From Comamonas sp. Y33R10-2 (GTDB lineage: Bacteria > Pseudomonadota > Gammaproteobacteria > Burkholderiales > Burkholderiaceae_C), in contig NZ_CP079925.1 in assembly GCF_019355935.1 (NCBI RefSeq), positions 3,775,541 to 3,839,540 on the forward strand: a stretch of DNA of 64,000 bases, read 5' to 3'. Shown here one piece after another: positions 1 through 7,452 of the stretch. Every line of letters starts with the position of its first letter. The first letter of the stretch is position 1. Both the position numbers and the translations under genes were made by a program. The notes under the pieces are model-generated. The model worked only from the letters and a program-made list of their open reading frames with translations, did no database searches and was not told the DNA's origin.

Positions 1-1212
1 GCCTTTTTCATCCACATACGGCTCGCGGATGGTAGCTACGGCCAAGCCGGTCTTGGCGTTGAAGTCGTTGATGTGTTCATAGCGGCTGGCGTCAAACAGC
101 GGTTGGCCGTCGGCCTTGAGCAGCAGCTTGTGCGAGTCGCCATACGGGCCCTTGTCGGCGCGAATGAACCGGTCTTCTTCTTCGTTGTAGTAGATGCTGG
201 ACAGGCCTTCTTGCAGCAGCTCCAGCCCCGGCAGGCTGCGCAGGTCTTCACAGTTTGGGTAGTGGGCAGACTTGCATGCCATGACCTGCGGTGTGATGGC
301 ATAGGCGTTGCGGTAGCCGGCCGATGGCGGCACTACCCAGGTGCCATTCAAGTCCTTGAGGCCGGACTTTTCGCCTTCGCCTTCCTGCACTTCTGGGTAG
401 CGCACATTGATATAGCCGCCCGAGCTATAGGCGCCCGAGGCGCCTTCAATGGGCTTGACCAGCCAGCGGCCATAGGGAGTGACCAGCCCGACTGGCCAGT
501 GCTCGCGTTTGTTTTCTCCGGGCAGCTTGTCGCCCGTGCGCGGGTGCTTTCTGGGCATGACGTAATAAGCGTCCGTGTCTTCATCCCAGGCGCTGTGATA
601 GCGCTCCACGTAATGGTCTTTGAGCCAGGCAGGCCAGTCATCGTCGTTGTCGCGCTCAACCACTTCGGTGCGCATGATGACGCAATCGCTCCACCAGCCC
701 CACTGAGCTTGTGCATCTTGCTTCAAAGACTGTAGCGATTCGGGCAGGTCGCTGCCCGTGCATTCCCACTGCAGGCACTGGTCGCGCAGGGTGTTGATGA
801 AGGTCTCGTAGTCTGGCGTATCCGTGTCGTATTCGCACAGCGTGGCGCAGTCCAGCAGCAGCCAGTTGCGCTGGCTATGGGTGATGAGTGAATCAATCTC
901 CTGCCACTGTTTTTTGAGCGAGTCGGGCCAATTGGCGGGCAGCGGCTCCATCACGGACTTGAGCCATTGCCAGCGTGCCTTGACCTCATTAATGGGCGCG
1001 GCTAGCGAAATCAGGCTTTCTTTGTCTTGATAGGCGCTGCAGGGCACGCGCTCTGGCAGGTGGCTGGCATCGCCCAGCAGCACGCTAAACAGCAGCGGCG
1101 TGCTGCTGTACCACTCGGCCCAGCCTTCACAGAGGCCACCGGGCTGGGCCGGCCATTCGGTAGTAGAGCCGGGGTGTTCGTCGTGGGCAAGCAGCAGCGC
1201 GTAGTTAGGCAT
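1..1212 (-). CDS. WG-repeat protein, C-terminus cut by window edge
   Basis: The reading frame opens with ATG at 1212 and stays open for 404 codons to the first base of the window, so the C-terminal end is missing. The product starts MPNYALLLAHDEHPGS and is rich in Trp, acidic residues and Cys for its first 200 or so residues. After that come repeated units of the WG (KWG) type, for example GLVTPYGRWLVKPIEG and GLKDLNGTWVVPP, and a later unit around LKADGQPLFDASRYEHI. WG repeats are thought to form beta-propeller-like or solenoid scaffolds; no enzymatic motif is visible. I see no signal peptide, so a cytoplasmic location is likely. It starts 5 bases after the stop of the upstream methyltransferase gene, so the two are probably co-transcribed. 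The function is unknown. Confidence 0.75.
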   Translation of the reverse strand, partial: MPNYALLLAHDEHPGSTTEWPAQPGGLCEGWAEWYSSTPLLFSVLLGDASHLPERVPCSAYQDKESLISLAAPINEVKARWQWLKSVMEPLPANWPDSLKKQWQEIDSLITHSQRNWLLLDCATLCEYDTDTPDYETFINTLRDQCLQWECTGSDLPESLQSLKQDAQAQWGWWSDCVIMRTEVVERDNDDDWPAWLKDHYVERYHSAWDEDTDAYYVMPRKHPRTGDKLPGENKREHWPVGLVTPYGRWLVKPIEGASGAYSSGGYINVRYPEVQEGEGEKSGLKDLNGTWVVPPSAGYRNAYAITPQVMACKSAHYPNCEDLRSLPGLELLQEGLSSIYYNEEEDRFIRADKGPYGDSHKLLLKADGQPLFDASRYEHINDFNAKTGLAVATIREPYVDEKG

Positions 1213-1217
1213 GGTGG

Positions 1218-1811
1218 TCAGCTTTGCAGAGGGAAGGTAGTGTTGGCAGCAGAGTCAGCAGGCTTGATGGCGGCAATGCGCTGCACCACACGGTCAGGCT
1301 GGCGCAGCACACCATGTTCATAGGCGACGATGGTCCAACCAGCGCAGACCTGCAGCAGCTCGCCGGGCGCCAGCAAAAAGTCTGGGCGCGAGGGCTTGCC
1401 GTAGGCTTCATTGCCTTGGCCAAAGGTTTCATTCAGCAACACGCCGCCGGGTTTGACGCTGGCCAGAATCTGCGGCCACAGAGGGCGCCAGAGATAGTTG
1501 GTGATGACCACACCATCAAAACTACGCCCCGTCAGCGGCCATGGCCCATTTTCGATATCAGCAGTCATCGTCTCTGCGATGTTTGCTATTGATTGTGTAG
1601 CTTCAGGTGATTTATCCACGCTGACTACTGCATGATTTGATGCATGAAAGTAGTGTGTATGTCGGCCCATGCCGCAGGCCAGATCGAGCACCGTGCCTTG
1701 CGGCGCTACCAGATGGGCGAAGCGGGTAATCCATGCGGACGGCGCTTGCGCACCGTGGCTGGCCGGAAGAGGGTGAGGGCGGGGAGAGGTAGGAGGGGTG
1801 GAGCTGGTCAT
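1218..1811 (-). CDS. Class I SAM-dependent methyltransferase
   Basis: A 197-residue protein with a Rossmann-type methyltransferase core. Motif I is VLDLACGMGRHT near residue 41, with an acidic residue (VSVDKS) ending strand 2 about 22 residues later. Next come a DGVVITNYLW segment, at the position where the family usually has motif IV, and KPGGVLLNETFG as post-motif IV. Proteins of this type methylate small molecules or act in tellurite/thiopurine-like detoxification, but the substrate cannot be read from the sequence. The Pro/Ser/His-rich first 25 residues are probably disordered. The ATG at 1811 is the first in frame. The gene ends 5 bases before the WG-repeat gene, suggesting one transcript. 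The enzyme class is secure and the substrate is not. Confidence 0.85.
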   Translation of the reverse strand: MTSSTPPTSPRPHPLPASHGAQAPSAWITRFAHLVAPQGTVLDLACGMGRHTHYFHASNHAVVSVDKSPEATQSIANIAETMTADIENGPWPLTGRSFDGVVITNYLWRPLWPQILASVKPGGVLLNETFGQGNEAYGKPSRPDFLLAPGELLQVCAGWTIVAYEHGVLRQPDRVVQRIAAIKPADSAANTTFPLQS

Positions 1812-1880
1812 CTTGCCAAAAACTATAGCAGTGCCTGCTCCCTTGCCTTGCCCCCGCTCTGTCAGCTCAATGCTGGAATC

Positions 1881-2690
1881 TCAATGCGGCTTCACATCAT
1901 CTTTGAGCGCCGCCAGCGCCATGTTTTCAACCATGCCGGGCGCAATCAGCTTGAGGAAGCGGCCCAGCTTGCCCTTGTCCATCACCACCTCGCGCTGGCG
2001 CCGGTTCATGCCATCGATGATGAGGCGGGCGCATTCCTCCACCGTCATGGCTTTGTCTTCTTTGAGGCCGCTGACGCCCGCGGCCACGCCTTTGGCGTTG
2101 TAGCCGCGGTTGCGAATCTGCGTGGCCACTACGCCGGGGTAGGCTGTTGTGACGCTCACACCTGCAGGTTTGAGTTCGGCGCGCAGCGCTTCAAAAAAGC
2201 CAGTCATGGCAAATTTGCTGGCGCTGTAGGCCGTGCGGCCCGGCACGCCGATGAGTCCGGCCAGCGATGACACGGCGACTATTGAGCCTTTGCTGGCCTT
2301 GAGATGCGGCAGTGCAGCATGGGTACACCACACACTGCCCCAAAAGTTGATGCGCATTAGCTGCTCGTACCAGCTCAGGTCTTGGGCGCTGACATCTTCC
2401 AGCAGCGCGTGGGCAGAAACTCCGGCGTTGTTGATGAGCACATCAATGCCGCCAAACCGGTGCACGGCTTGGGCAATCAGCGTGCGGCACTGGGCTTCGA
2501 CGGAGACATCGGTGGGCTGAATCAGCACCTGCGCGCCATGCGCCTCGCATTGGCGGGCTACGGCTTGCAGATTGTCTGCATTGCGCGCGGCCAGTGTCAG
2601 TTGCAGCTGGCTTTGATGGGTTTGCGCCAGTTGGTGGGCCATTTCAGCGCCAATGCCGTCAGACGCCCCTGTAATCACGATACGGTGCAT
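1881..2690 (-). CDS. Short-chain dehydrogenase/reductase (SDR)
   Basis: A 269-residue classical SDR. The nucleotide-binding motif TGASDGIG lies at residues 7-14, NNAG (INNAGVSAHALLE) follows strand 4, the catalytic Ser lies in VAVSSLAG, and the YSASK motif supplies Tyr and Lys. Length and motif spacing are normal for an NAD(P)H-dependent oxidoreductase of the cytoplasm; the substrate is unknown. I chose the ATG at 2690 because GGGAGAG lies just upstream and the protein then starts with the expected strand MHRIVITG. The frame is open further upstream, but that part overlaps the 46-residue membrane protein gene and does not look like SDR sequence. The gene is in line with the small protein and MFS genes behind it. 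Confidence 0.88.
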   Translation of the reverse strand: MHRIVITGASDGIGAEMAHQLAQTHQSQLQLTLAARNADNLQAVARQCEAHGAQVLIQPTDVSVEAQCRTLIAQAVHRFGGIDVLINNAGVSAHALLEDVSAQDLSWYEQLMRINFWGSVWCTHAALPHLKASKGSIVAVSSLAGLIGVPGRTAYSASKFAMTGFFEALRAELKPAGVSVTTAYPGVVATQIRNRGYNAKGVAAGVSGLKEDKAMTVEECARLIIDGMNRRQREVVMDKGKLGRFLKLIAPGMVENMALAALKDDVKPH

Positions 2691-2733
2691 GTTCTCTCCC
2701 GGCCTGACTGCGGGGCCGGGTGGCACCCAAAGC

Positions 2734-2874
2734 TCAGAAGCAGGCCCAGACTTGGTCAGCCAGTGTGAGCATGAATTGCGGTTGCATATACAGGGCAAAC
2801 ACGGCCAGCAGAACCGCCACAACGGCGGCCCAGATGAGGATACGTTGCCAGAGTTTGATCTGCATGGTGCTCAT
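2734..2874 (-). CDS. Small single-pass membrane protein, 46 aa
   Basis: A short reading frame between the MFS and SDR genes, 6 bases after the MFS stop codon. It reads MSTMQIKLWQRILIWAA, then a strongly hydrophobic stretch of about 20 residues (VVAVLLAVFALYM), then a short tail ending ADQVWACF. One transmembrane helix with basic residues before it suggests an N-in topology. Tight spacing on both sides suggests translation from the same transcript as its neighbours. I recall similar short proteins in other Comamonadaceae but cannot verify this here. The function is unknown; a role as a partner of the neighbouring transporter is only a guess. An internal ATG three codons downstream is an alternative start. 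Confidence 0.55.
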   Translation of the reverse strand: MSTMQIKLWQRILIWAAVVAVLLAVFALYMQPQFMLTLADQVWACF

Positions 2875-2880
2875 TAAAGC

Positions 2881-4110
2881 TTAGGCCGCACTGGCTGTGC
2901 TGTGGCGGGTAATGGCCGCTTCACGTACGGGCAGGTTAATGAGTGCGGCTAAGATGCCCAGAGCAATGGAGATGTACCAGACCATGTCGTAGTTGCCGTT
3001 CATGTCGTACAGATAGCCGCCCAGCCACACACCCAAAAAGCTGCCAATTTGGTGGCTGCAAAACACAAAGCCGCCCAGCATGGACAGGTGCTGCACGCCA
3101 AAAATCTGGGCAATGGTGGCATTGGTCAGCGGCACGGTAGAAAGCCACAAAAAGCCCATGGCTGCGCAAAAGACATAAACCGACCAAGGCGACAGCGGAG
3201 CCAGCAAAAAGCCGACAGTCACGACTGAGCGCAGGCCATAGATGCCCGACAGCAGGTAGCGTTTGGGCATCTTCTGGCCCAGATTGCCCGCCAGATATGT
3301 GCCAAAGATATTGAACAAACCGATCAGCGCCAGCGAATAGCTCGCAACATGCGGCGCCATACCAAAGTCTTTGAGGTAGCTGGGCATGTGTACGCCAATA
3401 AACATGACCTGAAAGCCGCAGACGAAGTAGCCGCCCGTCAACAGCAAAAAGCTGGGGTAGGTCCAAGCTTCTTTCAGGGCTTGCCCCACGGTTTGTTCGC
3501 GCTTGATGGGCGCTCCGTTGCCAAAGCCCGGCTCACGCAGGCCAAAGGCCAGAGCCACAATCAGCAAGGCGAGTACGGCCAGCACCAGCAAAGCGTTGGA
3601 CCAGCCGAACTGCGCAATCAGGTTGCCTTCGACGGGCACCATGAAAAACTGGCCAAACGAGCCTGCTGCGGCCGTCACGCCCATGGCCCAGCTGCGCTTG
3701 GCCGCAGAAATTTGACGCCCCAGCACGCCAAAGATCACGGCGTAGGTGGTGCCGGCCTGCGCAGCCCCAATCAGCACCCCGGCGGTGAGCAAAAACCACG
3801 TACTGGTGGGCGATAGCGCCATGCCGGCCAAGCCCAAGGCATACAAAATAGAGCCGCCAATCAGCACCTTGAAAGCGCCAATGCGGTCGGCCAGAATGCC
3901 GACAAAAATGCCCAAAATGCCCCATGACAGGTTTTGCACGGCAATTGCCATCGAGAAGTTCTCGCGCGTCCAGCCCATATCTTGGGTGATGGGTAGCAGC
4001 CACAGACCAAAGCCATGGCGTATGCCCATGGAGATGGTGACGATGGCGCCACCGCACAGAAGAATCTGTGCCATGGACAGCGGCGCTGGTGTTGTTGTCT
4101 TAGTTGTCAT
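2881..4110 (-). CDS. MFS transporter
   Basis: A 409-residue integral membrane protein of the major facilitator superfamily with about 12 hydrophobic segments. The first half contains the family motif A region (GILADRIGAFKVLIGG, loop 2-3) and a glycine/alanine-rich helix 4-5. The second half repeats the pattern (GNLGQKMPKRYLLSG). It resembles the bacterial anion/organic-acid type (OFA or CynX-like), but no substrate can be assigned. The ATG at 4110 gives a normal short cytoplasmic start (MTTKTTTPAPLSMAQ). A longer start at 4149 is possible but less likely. The gene leads a minus-strand run with the 46-residue protein and SDR genes. Confidence 0.85.
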   Translation of the reverse strand: MTTKTTTPAPLSMAQILLCGGAIVTISMGIRHGFGLWLLPITQDMGWTRENFSMAIAVQNLSWGILGIFVGILADRIGAFKVLIGGSILYALGLAGMALSPTSTWFLLTAGVLIGAAQAGTTYAVIFGVLGRQISAAKRSWAMGVTAAAGSFGQFFMVPVEGNLIAQFGWSNALLVLAVLALLIVALAFGLREPGFGNGAPIKREQTVGQALKEAWTYPSFLLLTGGYFVCGFQVMFIGVHMPSYLKDFGMAPHVASYSLALIGLFNIFGTYLAGNLGQKMPKRYLLSGIYGLRSVVTVGFLLAPLSPWSVYVFCAAMGFLWLSTVPLTNATIAQIFGVQHLSMLGGFVFCSHQIGSFLGVWLGGYLYDMNGNYDMVWYISIALGILAALINLPVREAAITRHSTASAA

Positions 4111-4287
4111 GCCGTGCGTGCGGAAAATTGTTGTCAATCTTGTCAGCACTCGACTTTAACGAAACAAGTGCATTGGTGTGTACTTTGCACATGCCTTGGG
4201 CGTCACCTGCGCGGCAGGCGCTCATACAAGTCGTTGAGATTTAAATAAAAAGTGAGCGACCCATGGTGGAAATACATGGATTTCGAC

Positions 4288-4340
4288 CATGAAAAGCCCT
4301 GAAGACCTATCAAATAAAAGACTACAAGCTATTGTTTTTA
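4288..4340 (-). repeat. GATAGCT-type dispersed hairpin repeat, copy 1 (degenerate)
   Basis: Read on the minus strand this is AATAGCTTGTAGTC, a variable loop, then GGTCTTCAGGGCTTTT. It matches the general plan of eight other copies in the window: box NATAGCT, stem arm, loop, stem arm, then a (G)AGGC/CAGGC box followed by a T-run. It lies in the 367-base gap between the MFS gene and parE. Otherwise I see only a probable parE promoter in that gap. Confidence 0.5.
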
Positions 4341-4440
4341 TGGCGTTTATAGTGCTTCTGACGCGATCAAAAACACATGCCAAAGACAGAAGTTCTGGCT
4401 TTGTGCAAGAGTATTGGGAGTAAACAACTGTGAATTTATC

Positions 4441-4477
4441 CAGCATTAATCTGGAGAGGCCACTACAATTCGCCCCC
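4441..4477 (+). promoter_or_regulatory. Probable parE promoter, possibly leaderless
   Basis: A good -10 hexamer TACAAT lies at 4464-4469, only 8 bases before the parE ATG at 4478. The -35 region is weak. The bases just before the ATG are a run of C with no Shine-Dalgarno sequence. Transcription from this -10 would start at or next to the ATG. Confidence 0.35.
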
Positions 4478-6448
4478 ATGGCAGCTAAACCGTCCACCGA
4501 ATATTCCGAAGGCTCGATCCGCGTTCTCAAGGGTCTGGAGCCTGTTAAACAGCGTCCCGGCATGTACACGCGTACCGACAACCCCCTGCATATCTTGCAG
4601 GAGGTGCTCGACAACGCCGCCGATGAGGCACTCGCCGGTCATGGCAAAAAAATCAAGTTCACCATGCACGGCGATGGCTCGTACAGCGTGGACGACGATG
4701 GCCGTGGCATCCCCTTTGGTATGCACCCTGAAGAAAATGCACCCGTGGTGGAGTTGGTCTTCACGCGTCTGCACGCAGGCGGCAAGTTCGACAAGGGCAA
4801 TGGCGGCGCGTACAGCTTCTCCGGCGGTCTGCACGGCGTGGGCGTCTCGGTCACCAATGCTCTGGCCACACGCCTTGAAGTGCAGGTGCACCGCGACGGC
4901 AAGGTCGCAAGACTGGTGTTTTCTGCGGGCGATGTGATTGAGCCGCTCACCATTCGTGATTTGCAGCCCGGCGAGCGCAAGCAAGGCACCACCGTGCGCG
5001 CTTGGCCTGATGCCAAATACTTTGAATCCTCAGCCCTGCCCATGGGCGAGCTGGTGCATTTGCTGCGCAGCAAGGCCGTGCTCATGCCCGGCGTGTCGGT
5101 CTCGCTGATCAATGAAAAGTCTCGCGACACGCAAACTTGGCAATTCAAGGGCGGCCTGCGCGACTATCTGGCGCAAAGCCTGCACGGTGAGCCTGTCATC
5201 CCCTTGTTTGAGGGCGAGGGCTTTGCCGACAAAAACAACGACAGCTTTGCCGAAGGCGAAGGTGCTGCATGGTGCGTGGCCTTTACCGAAGACGGCTCGC
5301 CGCTGCGCGAAAGCTATGTCAACCTGATCCCCACTACCGCTGGCGGCACGCATGAAAGCGGCCTGCGCGATGGCCTGTTTCAGGCCGTCAAAGCCTTTAT
5401 TGACATGCACTCGCTGCTGCCCAAGGGCGTCAAGCTCATGCCGGACGATGTATTCGCCCGCGCCAGCTATGTGCTCAACACCAAGGTGCTGGATCCGCAG
5501 TTCCAAGGCCAGATCAAAGAGCGCCTGAACTCTCGCGATGCCGTGCGTTTGGTCTCGGGCTTTGTGCGCCCGGTGCTTGAGCTGTGGCTCAACGAGCATG
5601 TGGAGTGGGGCAAAAAACTCGCTGAGATTGCCATCAAGGCAGCTCAGACCCGCCAGAAGGCCGGCCAAAAGGTTGAAAAACGCAAGGGCAGCGGCGTAGC
5701 CGTATTGCCCGGCAAGCTGACCGATTGCGAAAGCAAAGATCTCAGCGTTAACGAAGTGTTTTTGGTAGAAGGTGACTCTGCGGGCGGCAGCGCCAAGATG
5801 GGCCGCGACAAGGAAACGCAGGCCATCTTGCCGCTGCGCGGCAAGGTGCTCAACACTTGGGAAGTGGACCGCGATCGCCTGTTTGCCAACAACGAAATTC
5901 ACGATATTTCGGTGGCGATTGGTGTGGACCCGCATGGCCCCAATGACGAACCGGATTTGTCTGGCCTGCGCTACGGCAAGATATGTATTCTGAGTGATGC
6001 GGACGTGGACGGCTCCCATATTCAGGTGCTGCTGCTTACCCTGTTCTTTAAGCATTTCCCCAAGCTCATCGAGGCCGGTCACATTCATGTGGCGCTGCCC
6101 CCGCTGTTCCGTGTGGATGTGCCTGCGCGTGGCAAAAAGCCGGCCATCAAGGTCTATGCGCTGGATCAGGGCGAGCTGGAAGCCATCATCGAAAAGTGCG
6201 CCAAAGATGGCGTGCCGCGTGAGAAATGTCAGGTCAGCCGCTTCAAGGGCTTGGGCGAGATGAATGCCGAGCAGCTGTGGGAAACCACGCTCAACCCCGA
6301 CACACGCCGCATGCCCGCAGTGCAGTTCATGAACTTGGACTTTGCCGAGTCAGCTGCCGTTGTCACCAAGCTCATGGGCAAGGGCGAAGCCGCAGCCCGC
6401 CGAGAGCTGATGGAGTTACACGGCGACGCCGTGGAGGTTGATATCTAA
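4478..6448 (+). CDS. parE: DNA topoisomerase IV subunit B
   Basis: A 656-residue type IIA topoisomerase B subunit. With ParC it forms the A2B2 enzyme that decatenates daughter chromosomes using ATP. The GHKL ATPase motifs are in order: EVLDNAADEALAG (Mg-binding Asn), DDGRGIP and GGLHGVGVSVTNALA. The transducer domain follows. The TOPRIM domain carries EGDSAGGSAKMGRD and SDADVDGSHI, with its catalytic acidic residues. The C-terminus has the usual KGLGEMN motif. Length is close to the 630-660 typical of ParE, shorter than GyrB. I chose the ATG at 4478 (MAAKPSTEYSEGS) because conservation begins there; a start 16 codons upstream lacks support. A lytic transglycosylase gene lies between parE and parC. 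Confidence 0.96.
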   Translation: MAAKPSTEYSEGSIRVLKGLEPVKQRPGMYTRTDNPLHILQEVLDNAADEALAGHGKKIKFTMHGDGSYSVDDDGRGIPFGMHPEENAPVVELVFTRLHAGGKFDKGNGGAYSFSGGLHGVGVSVTNALATRLEVQVHRDGKVARLVFSAGDVIEPLTIRDLQPGERKQGTTVRAWPDAKYFESSALPMGELVHLLRSKAVLMPGVSVSLINEKSRDTQTWQFKGGLRDYLAQSLHGEPVIPLFEGEGFADKNNDSFAEGEGAAWCVAFTEDGSPLRESYVNLIPTTAGGTHESGLRDGLFQAVKAFIDMHSLLPKGVKLMPDDVFARASYVLNTKVLDPQFQGQIKERLNSRDAVRLVSGFVRPVLELWLNEHVEWGKKLAEIAIKAAQTRQKAGQKVEKRKGSGVAVLPGKLTDCESKDLSVNEVFLVEGDSAGGSAKMGRDKETQAILPLRGKVLNTWEVDRDRLFANNEIHDISVAIGVDPHGPNDEPDLSGLRYGKICILSDADVDGSHIQVLLLTLFFKHFPKLIEAGHIHVALPPLFRVDVPARGKKPAIKVYALDQGELEAIIEKCAKDGVPREKCQVSRFKGLGEMNAEQLWETTLNPDTRRMPAVQFMNLDFAESAAVVTKLMGKGEAAARRELMELHGDAVEVDI

Positions 6449-6551
6449 GCGATATTTAACCTATATCGAACCGATACCTAGGGCGATTGAAGCAGGGCAA
6501 ATTTCACGCTCTGCCTGCTTGCAGCCGCCGCTGTGTTCACAGGAGTACGCC

Positions 6552-7412
6552 ATGTCAAATGCACTGTTTAGCTCTCAGCAACAGCCCTCGCTGCAAAGCG
6601 GCGGGGTGGCGCCTATGTCTTTGCGTACCCGTGTTCGTCTGGCGGGGGCGCAGCTGCTGCTGGCTGGCGCTGGTTGGCTGGCGTTTGCACCAGCCGCACA
6701 TGCTGATCTGTGGGCTTATGTGGATGAATTTGGCGTCACCCACTTTGCGGCGGAGGCGCTCGATGAACGCTACAAGCTGTTTTTTAAAGGTGAGCGCTAT
6801 GACAGCAATCAACCCGGTCTGCGCCCTGATGCTGCCGCTCAAGGTTTAACGGCCCGCACGCGCACGCAAAACTTTTTTGAAGTTTCTCCGCGCTATAAAA
6901 GCGTAAGGCCTCATCTGCAAAAAGCGGCTGAGCGCACGGGTGTGGAGTACGACTTGCTCAAAGCCGTGATTGCGGTGGAGTCTGGTTTTGATTCCGCTGC
7001 AGTCTCGCCCAAGGGCGCCGTCGGCTTGATGCAGTTAATGCCCGCTACCGCTGAGCGCTTTGGCGTGGCGGCTAGCAAAAAGCGCAGCATGCAAGAGCAA
7101 CTGGCAGACCCGGCGGTGAATATTCCTGCCGGTGCGCGCTACCTCAGCTACCTGATGGGCTTGTTCCCCGGGCGGCTTGACTTGGTGCTGGCGGCTTACA
7201 ACGCAGGCGAAGGCGCGGTGCAAAAGTTTGGCAAGGCCATTCCGCCCTACAAAGAAACGATGAATTACGTCAAAGCAGTCACAGGCATTTATGAGCAACT
7301 GCAAGCGGCCAAGCCGCTGAGCGGCCGCTCCAGTGCTGCAGCCACTGCAGCAGGCAAGAGCGGCTCTCGCGTTCGCATGACCTTGGCTAGCCCCGACGTT
7401 CAGCTACCTTGA
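6552..7412 (+). CDS. Secreted lytic transglycosylase (SLT domain)
   Basis: A 286-residue exported protein. After an N-terminal stretch comes a hydrophobic signal segment ending PAAHA near residue 51. A short DUF4124-like segment (LWAYVDEFGVTHFA) follows, then a soluble lytic transglycosylase domain with the catalytic Glu in VESGFD, GAVGLMQLMPATA, and AYNAGEGAV. Such enzymes cleave the MurNAc-GlcNAc bond of peptidoglycan with 1,6-anhydro ring formation in the periplasm. The ATG at 6552 is chosen because AGGAG lies 7 bases upstream; the frame is also open upstream without protein-like sequence. The C-terminal Ser/Ala-rich tail is probably disordered. It sits between parE and parC on the same strand, so it may be co-expressed with them. 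Confidence 0.9.
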   Translation: MSNALFSSQQQPSLQSGGVAPMSLRTRVRLAGAQLLLAGAGWLAFAPAAHADLWAYVDEFGVTHFAAEALDERYKLFFKGERYDSNQPGLRPDAAAQGLTARTRTQNFFEVSPRYKSVRPHLQKAAERTGVEYDLLKAVIAVESGFDSAAVSPKGAVGLMQLMPATAERFGVAASKKRSMQEQLADPAVNIPAGARYLSYLMGLFPGRLDLVLAAYNAGEGAVQKFGKAIPPYKETMNYVKAVTGIYEQLQAAKPLSGRSSAAATAAGKSGSRVRMTLASPDVQLP

Positions 7413-7452
7413 TTCGCCGCTGAGGCGATATTTGGAAAATTACTAAGAATTC

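Noticed and set aside
73..735. Long plus-strand frame of 220 codons
   Set aside because: It is antisense to the WG-repeat gene, whose frame has better composition, a proper start and recognisable repeats.
1560..1650. Possible further GATAGCT element inside the methyltransferase gene
   Set aside because: Only a GCTATTGAT-like fragment fits; there is no paired arm or AGAGGCC box.
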